A DNA stretch of 64,000 nucleotides from Adineta ricciae (Eukaryota; Rotifera; Eurotatoria; Adinetida; Adinetidae). A program made the position numbers and the translations under genes. A model generated the notes under the pieces. That model saw nothing but the letters and a program-made list of their open reading frames with translations, did no database searches and had not been told where the DNA came from. The stretch lies in the NCBI GenBank assembly GCA_905250025.1, contig CAJNOJ010000096.1, positions 297,739-361,738 of the forward strand, in the 5' to 3' direction. Position 1 is the first letter of the stretch, and every line of letters starts with the position of its first letter. Positions 45,510 to 55,657 of this stretch are shown in pieces.

Positions 45510-46527
45510 TCGCGTTGACGTTTTAAATGCTTATTCGCATTCAATTTAGGAATAATCTAAAAATAACAAAATCAATATGGATCCACACATCACCAGGCTC
45601 ACAACACGTTAAATATTGAACGTTCGATCCTCGTTAACAGAAATTTCAAAATACTATATCGACGCTTGCTTGTTGTATATACCCCTCTGTTTTTTTAATT
45701 CATATATTAATGAATATATTCATACCTAATTAAAGTCTATTAATGGTGCATAGAGTCATAGGTAGCAATAGACGCAGAAACGAAAAAGTAATTGCTACTA
45801 AAATACGATATATGTCTCTTTTTTGTCTCCTCTGCGCGAAATTACCTAACCAACAAAAAAGAAACCTACTCGTTCTTCTCTTCCTCTTTTCATGTTGAAA
45901 ATTTGACTCTGATGATCGTTAGATAGCTTTTTCTACCTGTATCTTGGTTTTTTTCATTTTCTTATTAATCGATAGCAGATATCCAAAGTGTATTCCGTAT
46001 GAGATAAATCAAACAAATATGACGACGAAAACATAGTTTGGACCTCTCATTGAAAATAATAAAATCTTTATCAAGGGAATTGATTCGCGTTTTGCATTGT
46101 GTTTCACACTTCAGTTGGCAATCGATGTAACTTGGATATAACTGCGAACAAAGTTCTCAACTGTTCTTGTACAGTACTGACTATTTGCGAGAACTTTTTG
46201 TTTACTTAGATTATATGAAGGAGTCGTGTATCTTCAATTCACGCATTTCTCAGCCAAATCTGTTTATTTGAATCTCGATATGGTAAATGCGTCATAAGAT
46301 CAACCATGCATTTCCTATCCATAATCACTGTAATCTTTTCATGGATAGGTAAGACAGCTTATAATTACCAGTCGTCGTAAAAAAGCACGTGTTTTTATCT
46401 CTCACTTAACTCGCATGCATGTGTTAGCTGAGAAAAATAAGCGTACAATATACGAGTATTTGTATGTTTCTTCTAATCGTCCGTTTCATCCATATAGTGC
46501 TCAATACAGGAAAACGTCAAAATATCG
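45510..46527. other. Divergent intergenic region between receptor and ART-TPR gene
   Basis: About 1 kb, AT-rich, with no supported coding sequence or RNA gene. It should hold the promoters of both the minus-strand receptor gene and the plus-strand ART-TPR gene. Confidence 0.45.
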
Positions 46528-48580
46528 ATGGAGAACATAAATAATGTAGTTTCTGTGGCAACTGATGAGAATTTGGAAACATTTTCTCTCGCCTGGCTCG
46601 ATGAAGAAGTCGATTCAACAGAAGAGAACAAACAAATTCAGCAACAGCTTCAACAAATCATCAATCATCTCAAAACATTTCATGATCGACAGCAATGTCA
46701 TGATTATATTACTTCACTTTTCCCACACGATCGACTTGTTCTCATCGTCAGTAGCCGGTGCGGTCAAGAACTAGTTCCTCAAATTCATTCGCTTCGACAA
46801 GTCTCTGCAATTTACGTTTATTTTATAGATGGACAGGCAAACGAGCAATGGACAAAGCGCTTTATCAAGGTACAACATACATCTCGTTTACTTGTCAAAA
46901 TTATTCTTGTCTGACATTTTCTAGGTGCAAAAAGTGGCTACACAAGTCAAAGATTTAATCGATCACATCAAAACGAATCAGAACAACCAAACAAAAGCAG
47001 ACGAACCACTTTCAATCAACATCTTCAATTCAACTGGTACGTCCGATCAGTCCACAACTGAAATCAATGGTCATTTTCTTCATTCACTTCTTCTCATCGA
47101 TGTTCTTCTTCGAATCAAACCAAATGACAAAGATAAACATCAGCTCATCACACTTTGCAGAGAGCACTTCCATGTCAATGACCATGAACTCGGTCTTGTA
47201 CGTGAATTCGAGCAAGAATATTCAAGTGACAAGGCACTGTGGTGGTATACGCGTCAATCGTTTGTGTACAAAATGGTGAACAAGGCACTGCGAGTACAAA
47301 ACGTTGAAGTTCTGTTTTTATTTCGTTTTATGATCAACGACATTTATCAGCAACTGAAGCGGCATCAATGTACATCAGCGGTTCATGTTTATCGAGGTCA
47401 GATGATGTCACGTGATGAATTAGAAATTATACAACGAGCCGATGGTAAACTTATATCGATCAACTCGTTTTTCTCAACTAGTCTTAATCGACAGAAAGCA
47501 TCAGCATTTCTCCATAGGTCGAGTGATTTACATCGTGTGCTGTTTGATATTCATGCTGATCCAGGCGTAGTGATGTCAAAACCATTTGCTGAAATTCAAA
47601 AATTAAGTATTTCTATGTACGAAGAAGAGGTATTGTTCATGACCGGATGCATCTTTCGCCTAAATAAGATTTGGCGAGATGACGACAAAAACATGTGGGT
47701 GATTGAAATGCAACTATGCGGTGACAGTGAACATGGTTTGAAAGCACTGTTTGATTACAATAAGGAGGAGTATGGAGGTGGTGATGGTGAAGTCGATCTT
47801 CGTTCTTTTGGTGTCGTGTTGCGTATGATGGGAAAGATTGTGTTAGCAGCGAAGATGTTGCAGCGTCATCTGAATGAACTTCCACCAAATGATCCATCAC
47901 TTCAACGTGTATACTGGTCATTTGGTATGATCATGAAGAAGAAGGGTGATTATGACGCTAGTCTAATATTGTTCAAGAAATCATTGGAAATCTATTTGAA
48001 AACCAACTCATCTGATTATGTCATCATAGGTGCTTTGTATAATTGCATTGGCACGGCGAATTGGAAAAAGAAAGATAATGAAAGAGCATTGGAATATTAT
48101 AAGAAAGCAATCGCACTGTTTGAGGAAGCACACGCTGCGGATCATTCACACATGGCTGTTTTCTACGACAACATTGGTATAACCTATAAGGATCAGAAGA
48201 AGTATTCGGAAGCTCTCGATTGCTATAAAAAGTCATTAGATATAAAAAAGAAATGTCTACCAGATGAGCATTCACGCATGGCCAAATCATATAATAATAT
48301 AGGATGTGTGTATTCTGACCTCAGACAATATGACCTTGCGATGGAGCAGTTTACTCTAGCACTCAAGATTCAGAAGCAATCCCTACCTCGTGAACATCTA
48401 GATATCGCCAAGAGCTACAACAGCATCGGTGTAATACATGAGAAGAAGGGTGAATGGCGAGAAGCACTGGCTAACTATGAAACGGTTGCCAAAATCTATC
48501 GTAGTTCGTTATCACCTCAACATCCATATGTGATCGAAGTCAACGAAGACATTCGACGTGTGTCATCAAAACTAAAATGA
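46528..48580 (+). CDS. ART-TPR protein: mono-ADP-ribosyltransferase (R-S-E intact) with TPR repeats
   Basis: Exons 46528-46869 and 46925-48580, with a 55-bp GTACAA...TTCTAG intron, encode 665 residues. The N-domain (residues about 15-115) contains RLVLIVSSRCGQELVPQIHS and AIYVYFIDGQ, a beta/alpha repeat shared with the two minus-strand ART genes. The ART domain keeps all three catalytic motifs of arginine-specific transferases: HVYRGQMM (Arg), ISINSFFSTSLNR (Ser-Thr-Ser), MYEEEVLFMTGCIFRLN (ExE). About six kinesin-light-chain-like TPRs follow (ALYNCIGTANWKKKDNERAL, VFYDNIGITYKDQKKYSEAL, SYNNIGCVYSDLRQYDLAM, SYNSIGVIHEKKGEWREAL). No signal peptide, so a cytosolic enzyme with a protein-docking tail is inferred. 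Target unknown. Confidence 0.88.
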
Positions 48581-49014
48581 CATAGTATTGACGATATGCT
48601 TAAATTTTAGTAATGAAGTCAAAAGGACAAGATTAGCTATTCGAACTAGTTTAAATATGGATTCAAACTAAGAACCGCGGTACAAAAACACTTGATTAAC
48701 CTTCGTGTTTTTTTCTTGAATAGAAGCAAATAAAATGATGATGAATGTACAATACTACAGAAGTAATCTCTCAATTGCGATTGATTTGAAGACGAGTAGT
48801 ATAGAAAATCCTTAAATAACGACTCAACACAATTTCCAAATGATGTTTGACATTGTAATCGCAAAATTTTCTCGAAGAAAAATTAGTCGATCGCTATTTT
48901 TATTCGATATTGTGATAGTTCAAAACAAAATATTGATGAAAAGCTAAATTCTTATACAGTGGAGCAATGGCAGACTCAAACAAATGTCAATGACAACGGG
49001 AAGATTATCATCGA
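48581..49014. other. Convergent intergenic spacer, nothing assigned
   Basis: Spacer between the stops of the ART-TPR gene and the LCIB-like gene. No protein-like frame or RNA gene seen. Confidence 0.45.
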
Positions 49015-49953
49015 TTAGTGTTGCTTTGTCCTCGACGCAGCTGATGATTGAGGTTTTGCATTAGATGTAAGACTGAGTGGTGTAAATACACCATTTTTCA
49101 TTAAACTTGCTCTTCCTAACCAACAATAATCGGTTCCATTTGGGCCATGTATTTGAACACCCGTAAATAAAGCGTATTGACGATTTTTAAAATGCGCGGC
49201 GTCGTCTCGAACATGTTTTTCTAAATCTGAAGTAATGGTTTGATAAGCAGCCATAGTCACTGCCAGCAAATCTGGCACCTTCTTCGGATCAGCCAGTAGG
49301 TCCGTTTGCTTAGCAATATGTTTTTTTAACATGCTCATTTCGATATCAGCTTCATCGAAATGCAAATTCAACTTATTTGAAGCAATTTCACTCGCAAACG
49401 CGGCAAGAGCACCGCATGCTGTGGTCTTCTCATGCATACCGCTACGTGTTCTGTAAACCGAACCAATATTTCCTTCGTGATCGATAGCAATATGTGTAAA
49501 ACAATAGTAAATAAAACGACCATCTTCGGGTGCATGATGATGTGCAGCTGCAAAGCCCGTTTTCCCGCAGAACAGCATACCACCCAACGAACCGCAGATG
49601 AATCCTTGTCCCCACATTGACTCAACTTCTTCTTCGAATGGACTAGTAATTTCATCGCGACATAATCCAACACAAACCAATGTATTAACATGAGGATAAA
49701 AACCTTTGGGTACTAGAGTTTGCTTCGTTTCAAAGACAAATTCTTCCAATCCATAAGCGTTTGGAAAGTGTTTCTGTAATGTAGTTTGGAAACGATCTTC
49801 AGTACGACTTCGACTCGTGTTCAAACTTTGATGACATTGAGAACAGATGCCATTTGTAGACGATTGATCTGTTACAGGAATCAGTGGACGACCATTTCGT
49901 GCAGAAGTCATCACATGATGGTCGTTCTGTGTTTGGGAAGAATGGAAACTCAT
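49015..49953 (-). CDS. LCIB/LCIC-type beta-carbonic-anhydrase-fold protein
   Basis: 312 residues in one exon. From residue about 62 it matches the LCIB_C_CA family of algal CO2-concentrating proteins: HFPNAYGLEEFV, VCVGLCRDEIT (Cys98, Asp100 and Arg99 region), GFICGSLGGMLFCGKTGFAA, IYYCFTHIAIDHEGNIGSVY (His144) and KTTACGALAAFASEI (Cys170). The Cys-His-Cys set with the neighbouring Asp/Arg is the expected zinc site, so CO2 hydration is possible but unproven. A non-conserved leader has a CxxC (residues 37-40). The frame is open for 22 more codons upstream to a splice acceptor (TTTTTTTTTAG, exon edge 50019), so the true N-terminus may lie on another exon. The family is known from algae, diatoms, other protists and bacteria; in an animal it points to horizontal transfer. 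Confidence 0.82.
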   Translation of the reverse strand: MSFHSSQTQNDHHVMTSARNGRPLIPVTDQSSTNGICSQCHQSLNTSRSRTEDRFQTTLQKHFPNAYGLEEFVFETKQTLVPKGFYPHVNTLVCVGLCRDEITSPFEEEVESMWGQGFICGSLGGMLFCGKTGFAAAHHHAPEDGRFIYYCFTHIAIDHEGNIGSVYRTRSGMHEKTTACGALAAFASEIASNKLNLHFDEADIEMSMLKKHIAKQTDLLADPKKVPDLLAVTMAAYQTITSDLEKHVRDDAAHFKNRQYALFTGVQIHGPNGTDYCWLGRASLMKNGVFTPLSLTSNAKPQSSAASRTKQH

Positions 49954-50019
49954 CTTGTATTGAATTCTATGAAGTCCGTTGGTTAATTTACCAGCTTGAG
50001 CAGAACTGAATATTGTCGT

Positions 50020-51132
50020 CTAAAAAAAAATACGAACATTTATATGGCATTATGACACAAGATAAATATGCAAAAATACTTTTCTCTTAATTTTTACTCC
50101 AGCCTATAACAGCGGTTGTCATAACAGGGCGATCACCGAAAAAAAAAGAGAAAGGCCGTGGTTGTGTTTGTGTTAACTACCGATCAGTCAAAAACATTCG
50201 AACAACAAGCGAAGCAAAGGAAGAAAATTGAAAAAATCTCGTCGAATAAATGTATGCTGGTAAATACAGTTTGCCGATTAGGCACATAGAAAGCGTCTCT
50301 AACATGCAAATCGAGATGCCGAAAGTATGTACAAAATGTCATGCAAATTCAGCGATGCGGAATATGAACTCTGATTCAATACGTAAATTTTCCCGTTGTG
50401 TTTGGAAAAGAACTGAGTACTTTCATTCACCCGATAGTTAAAAGTGCGTTACTATGCCATTGTGCATAGCAAATGAATGCAAAGAAATGTATTTCGGTCG
50501 AGCTTTTCTTCTCTGTTTATGTGTTTACCGATGAATTTCATGAAAGGAATTTAACGCGGCCGACCACGTTGCAATCATTTCAAATCAAATCGTGCGAGTT
50601 ATTTCAAAAGAAAAACGCATACGCATAACATCAAACAACTGAAGGAAAGAATTGCAAGTGAATTCTAAAGTGGATTCGTGTGTTGTCCACCTGCGAAAAG
50701 ACTCTATACTAACTAAGGATTACACATTCATATACAATTACAATCTCTCCCGATACACTCGAAAATATTCATGAAAGTTAAAATGTTGTTCAGATAACCA
50801 TTTTTCGTGTCGAACTTTAATTTATATTCTCCGTACACTTTGAAAGAAAATTAATCTCGGTGTTTTTCAAATACCATTGACAGATTTTAAATGTAGATAG
50901 ATGACATGACTGCGACATTCAACAAGATTACATTCATTAAACAGAGTTCTAAGATGTTCGTCGATTTTTAATAGTACATTTTCATCATAAACATAATATG
51001 AGTCTGCTTTCACTGCAAGATTAGCTCTTTCTTCTTAATTAAAATTCACATGACAGAACTCATCTTCACGATAAATAATCTGTCGTTGTCATTTTTCACT
51101 GCAAACAAAAACACGTAGATTCTATCAGGCCA
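50020..51132. other. Intergenic region, no gene seen
   Basis: About 1.1 kb between the divergent LCIB-like gene and the GPCR. A 63-codon plus-strand frame (50250-50441) with CTKCHANSAM has no supporting splice or family evidence. A 5' exon of the LCIB-like gene could lie here. Confidence 0.4.
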
Positions 51133-52187
51133 ATGGACTCATCATTATTAACAACGGTAGCTATTCTTAATAATATTCGTCTATGTATATTCTACATTTA
51201 TTTTTTCGCCATTGTGTTCGGAATCATTGGTCATATTATCAATATTCTTGTTCTCACTCAATTGAAACTATTTCGTGATAACCGATGGGCTTTTTATTTA
51301 ATCATCGAATCGGTTGTCGATATTCTCTATAATTTAGTCATGTTTACTAGTAATTTATTACAAATTATTTATACAATCGATCCTCAAAGTACTGTTCTTG
51401 TCTGGTGTCGATCACGACTGATTTTATTTCAAACGTGTACACTTATATCATCATTTACGGTATGTTATGCTGCATGCGATCAGTTTTTCTCAACAAGTTA
51501 CCGACTGAATTTACGACGAATGTTTACATTTAAACTTGCTCGATATGTACTTTTGATTAGCTCGTGTATATGGCTTTTACATAGTATTATGTTCGGTCTT
51601 TTTTTTAATATAAATTCATCGCTCGGATGTGTGATAACAAATCCAGTATTTCTACATTATTCAACATGGTTCTTTTATCCAGTTTTGTATGGCCCTCTAC
51701 AAATTGCCATTGCGGCATTATCAAGTTTATCAGCTTTTCAAAATGTTCGTCGAATTGTCCGTCAACAAGTGCCAATCATTCGCCGACGACTTGATCAACA
51801 AATGACAGCGATGATTTTAGTACGAGCCTTGTTTTACATTATATGCTCCTTACCTTATTCGATCTATCGTATGATTATTATCAATAAGCCTAATCCACAA
51901 ACTGATGTCTTACAGTACGCAACTCGTCAATTACTATTTGCCATATTTACCTGTTGGACTGGTCTCAATTTTACGGTACAGTTTCATATTCAATGCTAAA
52001 CTTCATTTGCCTACTTTAGATCAGTTTCTATATCTTTTTCGTCACCTCCGCACGATATCGCAGTCAAGTCAAGTATCTCCTAGTGAAAAAATACTGGCGA
52101 CGAGTAAAACATTTGTGTTCGAGCAATCGAAATCAAGTTGTTCCAAATAATGCACCATCGAGTAATTCGAGTATGGAACTCGAGTGA
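51133..52187 (+). CDS. Rhodopsin-like 7-TM G-protein-coupled receptor (orphan, chemosensory or peptide type)
   Basis: Exons 51133-51975 and 52020-52187 (44-bp intron GTACAG...TTTAG) encode 336 residues. Seven hydrophobic spans are visible. TM1 has FGIIGHIINILVLTQL (GxxxN), extracellular Cys occur before TM3 (LVWCRSR) and in ECL2 (SLGCVITN), and TM3 ends CYAACDQFFSTSYRL in place of DRY. TM6 shows CSLPYSIYRM. TM7 is split by the intron and ends TISFYIFFVTSARYRSQV, like NPxxY plus helix 8 (here SFYIF). The tail is Ser/Asn rich. The ligand cannot be assigned; this divergent class is abundant in bdelloids. Without removing the intron TM7 is lost. Confidence 0.82.
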
Positions 52188-52478
52188 AACCTATCTATTA
52201 GTTCATATGTTAATAAATGTTTAACGAATCATTAGCCGTTGTTCTCATGAAGCATATTCAGATTAAATCTATGAACATTTGAAACGTGTAATCTGATATC
52301 AAAAGAAGAAGATTATTATGGAAAATATATGCGTATTTATAATTAAAAAATGAAAAACAACGTTTTAGCCTGTCAAGTTCTGAGAACTGTCTATTTCATT
52401 TACAATTGAATTGACCTTTCGTTCGACACAGATCAAGTTTGAAATAGGACATAGAAAATAGATTGAAAGAGTAGAATT

Positions 52479-53663
52479 TTAGTTAGACTTTTTAATAGTC
52501 ACACTGGCATAAGAAGATACAGTACGATTTTCATTCCATTTGAACGATGGATCGGTTTTGGCTATGTTACTAATGATATCTTTGGAAACAGCATCTAACG
52601 CATGAATCCTTACATCGACACGAGCAACTGCGACAGATTCTAATAGTTTCGCCCAACGTGCTCGATCGAAATAATCCAGATAATCTTCATAATGATTTGT
52701 GAAAACATACACAGAATAATCCACATCTAAATGACGAAGACAGCCATCCGTAGCATTACAAATAAGTTCCAGTCGTTGAAATGTCAAATTACAAATGGAT
52801 AGTTTCAATCGTGACAATGCAGGAAAAGACAAAGATTGAATTGGAGAAGACATATCTGTTTGATCAAAAATATATCCTTGTGTTTGATATTGGACGCTGA
52901 GAGATTGTAATCCACGAAAATATGGAATAATATCAAAGAGAACCTTCCGATCAATGTTATCGATCCGGAGATTTCGTATTGAGTGATTCAATGGTAAATC
53001 AAGGATGTATTGTCGGTCGAAAGTGGTTTCCCGTAAATTCCAAAGACTCAGTGAGCAATCACGTAAGGTTCGATGTTGCAGAATAGTTGTGAATAACTCA
53101 CCAATAGAGTTACTAAGTGATTTGTCTATAAAATTTCCCTTACAATTCAGATTGAGAACTTCTAATCTATGTAATTGAGGTAATGCTTTGCAAAAGCGAA
53201 AAAGCTTCGACTTTGCTTGCTTTGCGCGAATATAAACATTCAAGACACGCATATTGATCAGACGCGATGCGTAATTTTGAAGAAATGGTATGATGCAACC
53301 ACTTCTCTTAGTTTCATACGTGTCCAATACGTGAATCCATTCTATCTTCAGCGCACTGGACTTTTCAAAATTCTGGACGGAATGACATGCAGGAGCAAAC
53401 CCTATTCGCACTCGAAAGATGGTTGGAAGTTGAGGAGAACTCAGAATCGATTCGAAGAATGAATTCAGTCTGCCAAATGCCAAAGCTATATGTTTGCATG
53501 TGAGATATTGGAAGATTTCTAGCCATAATTCCACGGGAAATGTTTCAATGCACGTGCACATTTTCGTCATGTTTATGCTGATTGGTCGTGAATATTCCGC
53601 TATATATGCGTATGTTTTCAATGATGTAATCATCTTTCCTAATAAAATACGCGATTGCGTCAT
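52479..53663 (-). CDS. F-box protein with LRR-like repeats
   Basis: 394-residue single-exon frame. The F-box is IETFPVELWLEIFQYLTCKH near residues 39-58; a start at the second or later Met (for example MTKMCTCIETF) would place it nearer the N-terminus, as in its paralogues. LRR-like strands follow (LINMRVLNVYIRAK, LHRLEVLNLNCKG, IRNLRIDNID, LQSLSVQYQTQ, LSRLKLSICNL, LRHLDVDYSVY). It is divergent to the F-box gene at 53839 and the two share a roughly 175-bp upstream region. Likely an SCF substrate adaptor; target unknown. Confidence 0.8.
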   Translation of the reverse strand: MTQSRILLGKMITSLKTYAYIAEYSRPISINMTKMCTCIETFPVELWLEIFQYLTCKHIALAFGRLNSFFESILSSPQLPTIFRVRIGFAPACHSVQNFEKSSALKIEWIHVLDTYETKRSGCIIPFLQNYASRLINMRVLNVYIRAKQAKSKLFRFCKALPQLHRLEVLNLNCKGNFIDKSLSNSIGELFTTILQHRTLRDCSLSLWNLRETTFDRQYILDLPLNHSIRNLRIDNIDRKVLFDIIPYFRGLQSLSVQYQTQGYIFDQTDMSSPIQSLSFPALSRLKLSICNLTFQRLELICNATDGCLRHLDVDYSVYVFTNHYEDYLDYFDRARWAKLLESVAVARVDVRIHALDAVSKDIISNIAKTDPSFKWNENRTVSSYASVTIKKSN

Positions 53664-53838
53664 TCAGTGATAGGCTGGATTTTTCATTTATATCTCCGGA
53701 CATGAAACTAAAACGATTGGCGACAATATATGAATTTGTTGATTTACATGTGACACGTTCTCCTCATCAGCAAATACCTGCCCTTCGATGACTCATGTCT
53801 GTTTTCATATGTGTCATTTCACATTACACAACTTTGAA
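53664..53838. promoter_or_regulatory. Short shared promoter region between two divergent F-box genes
   Basis: Only about 175 bp separates the start codons (53663 on minus and 53839 on plus), so both promoters must lie here or overlap the coding starts. No TATA box is obvious. Confidence 0.4.
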
Positions 53839-55542
53839 ATGTCGACTACGTGGTTTGATCGTTTACCAGCGGAAATTATTTTCCAAATATTTCGTTACTT
53901 GTCAACGAATGATATTGTTTACACATTCACTCATGTCAATGAACGGTTCTATCGTCTCCTGATCGCAAATTCGCAGGATTATCTCAAAATCTGCTTACCG
54001 AAACATAATTTTCAAGAATGGGCTGCGATTTGCTCAGATATCGGTTCACATGTCGACTCACTAATAATCGATACATCTGAGATTCCGTTTTCACTATCAT
54101 ACTTTTCCAATTTGAAGCGTCTATCCATATCATGCACATTATCGAATGATCAATGGAAGTTAATTATTGATAGTCAACAGTTCAATCAACTTAAATCATT
54201 CAAACTAATCAAACCGCGATTCATTGACTACGATAATGAGCGTGATATGAAAATAAATCATATCTGCATGCTTTCACAATTCTGGAATGGTGACAACTCA
54301 TTGGAGGCTATTGACTATTCACCAGTTATCATTCAGTTTCCGTTATTGATTAGACATCGATTTCGAACGAATGAAAGTTTACATTCCTTAAGAATAGCAC
54401 TAAACGTTTTTACTGATATATTCACATTATTACCATTTACACCGAATTTAGCCTACTTAAATCTTCAAACATATCCACCGATCCAATTTAAGACGAATGC
54501 GGAAGAGTTGAAACTGAAATTAAAAGAATTTCATCTAAAATTCTACAATGAATCAGGTCGAATGATTTATTTCGATCGTCTCCTTGATGTGATAAACCAA
54601 ATATCATCGACATTAGTTTGTTTATCGTTAAATTTAAGTGAATCATTTCTTGACTGTGGAACTGACTCCGTACCATTCGATCATCTGAAATTAAAGCAAT
54701 ATATGGAAACAATGAATAAATTGAGCGAATTCCATATGTACGCTAAGTTACAACCTAACCAAACAAAACAAAACCAACGAATCCTTCTTGATTTGAAAAA
54801 ACAACAAATGTTGTCGGACCGAAATGTATTCTTTGGAGTACATAATAATTATTTCTATACATTACCATTCTATTTTGATTATCTTCATGAGATTGATTCG
54901 AATTTTCATGAAAATCTACAAAATCCTGGCGAATCATGGCACAATGTACGATACGTTCATTTAAATTTTACATTGCACTACGATGAGCATATTATAAGCG
55001 TCTTAAAGTCTAAAATGCCGAAATTAATGGCGATTTTGTGGCGAAAGGAGTACCAATCAAATCGGCCTTATGACGAGATGAGAAATATGATGGCCAATTA
55101 TATTCGAATCTTTCATTCTAATCACCAAGATTTTTCGAGTGACTCGAAGAAAGATTGGTATGCGTTCAGATTGAATACTCCTTTACACTTGTATCTACAA
55201 AATGAAGAGGTGTCTCTTGCTATTAAGAAAGTAATGACACAGGGCAATTGTGTCACACATAATGGGCTTGTGAGGTTAAGCAAAATCAATCGGTTTCATC
55301 TGTCATATTTTTCTCATGTGGACTTTTCCGTGGATAGACATGGCGCATCGCTAGAGTGGTATGCGGATATCCTTACGAAGATAGTGCAAACTTTTCAACA
55401 TCTAGAAACGATAAAAGTATTCGTGGATGATCAATCGAGCGCTAATGAGCTGATTGAAAATTTGCATATGAATCATGGAAGTTTTCGAAACTTTGTGCTT
55501 AAGCGCTACTCAGAATCTTTTTTATTGAAGAAAATAAATTAA
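53839..55542 (+). CDS. F-box protein, about 567 residues
   Basis: The start chosen is MSTTWFDRLPAEIIFQIFRY at 53839 because the F-box begins there, as in the neighbouring paralogue at 28257; an in-frame ATG at 53788 would add 17 residues. FDRLPAEIIFQIFRYLSTND is the F-box, and VYTFTHVNERFYRLL matches the same region of 28257 (VIRTFTNLNQRFQRMI). The rest is a long leucine-rich alpha/beta region with segments such as LKRLSISCTL, LHSLRIALNVF and LAYLNLQTYPP. No intron. Function beyond probable SKP1 binding is unknown. Confidence 0.8.
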   Translation: MSTTWFDRLPAEIIFQIFRYLSTNDIVYTFTHVNERFYRLLIANSQDYLKICLPKHNFQEWAAICSDIGSHVDSLIIDTSEIPFSLSYFSNLKRLSISCTLSNDQWKLIIDSQQFNQLKSFKLIKPRFIDYDNERDMKINHICMLSQFWNGDNSLEAIDYSPVIIQFPLLIRHRFRTNESLHSLRIALNVFTDIFTLLPFTPNLAYLNLQTYPPIQFKTNAEELKLKLKEFHLKFYNESGRMIYFDRLLDVINQISSTLVCLSLNLSESFLDCGTDSVPFDHLKLKQYMETMNKLSEFHMYAKLQPNQTKQNQRILLDLKKQQMLSDRNVFFGVHNNYFYTLPFYFDYLHEIDSNFHENLQNPGESWHNVRYVHLNFTLHYDEHIISVLKSKMPKLMAILWRKEYQSNRPYDEMRNMMANYIRIFHSNHQDFSSDSKKDWYAFRLNTPLHLYLQNEEVSLAIKKVMTQGNCVTHNGLVRLSKINRFHLSYFSHVDFSVDRHGASLEWYADILTKIVQTFQHLETIKVFVDDQSSANELIENLHMNHGSFRNFVLKRYSESFLLKKIN

Positions 55543-55657
55543 CAGGCATGCTGAAGCTATAAGGTGTATACTCTCTTGTTTTGTTTGCTCGCGAACACTA
55601 GTGATAAAGTCTTTATCTATATTCTCTAGGCGTCATATCATAATTTAAGGCTTTACA

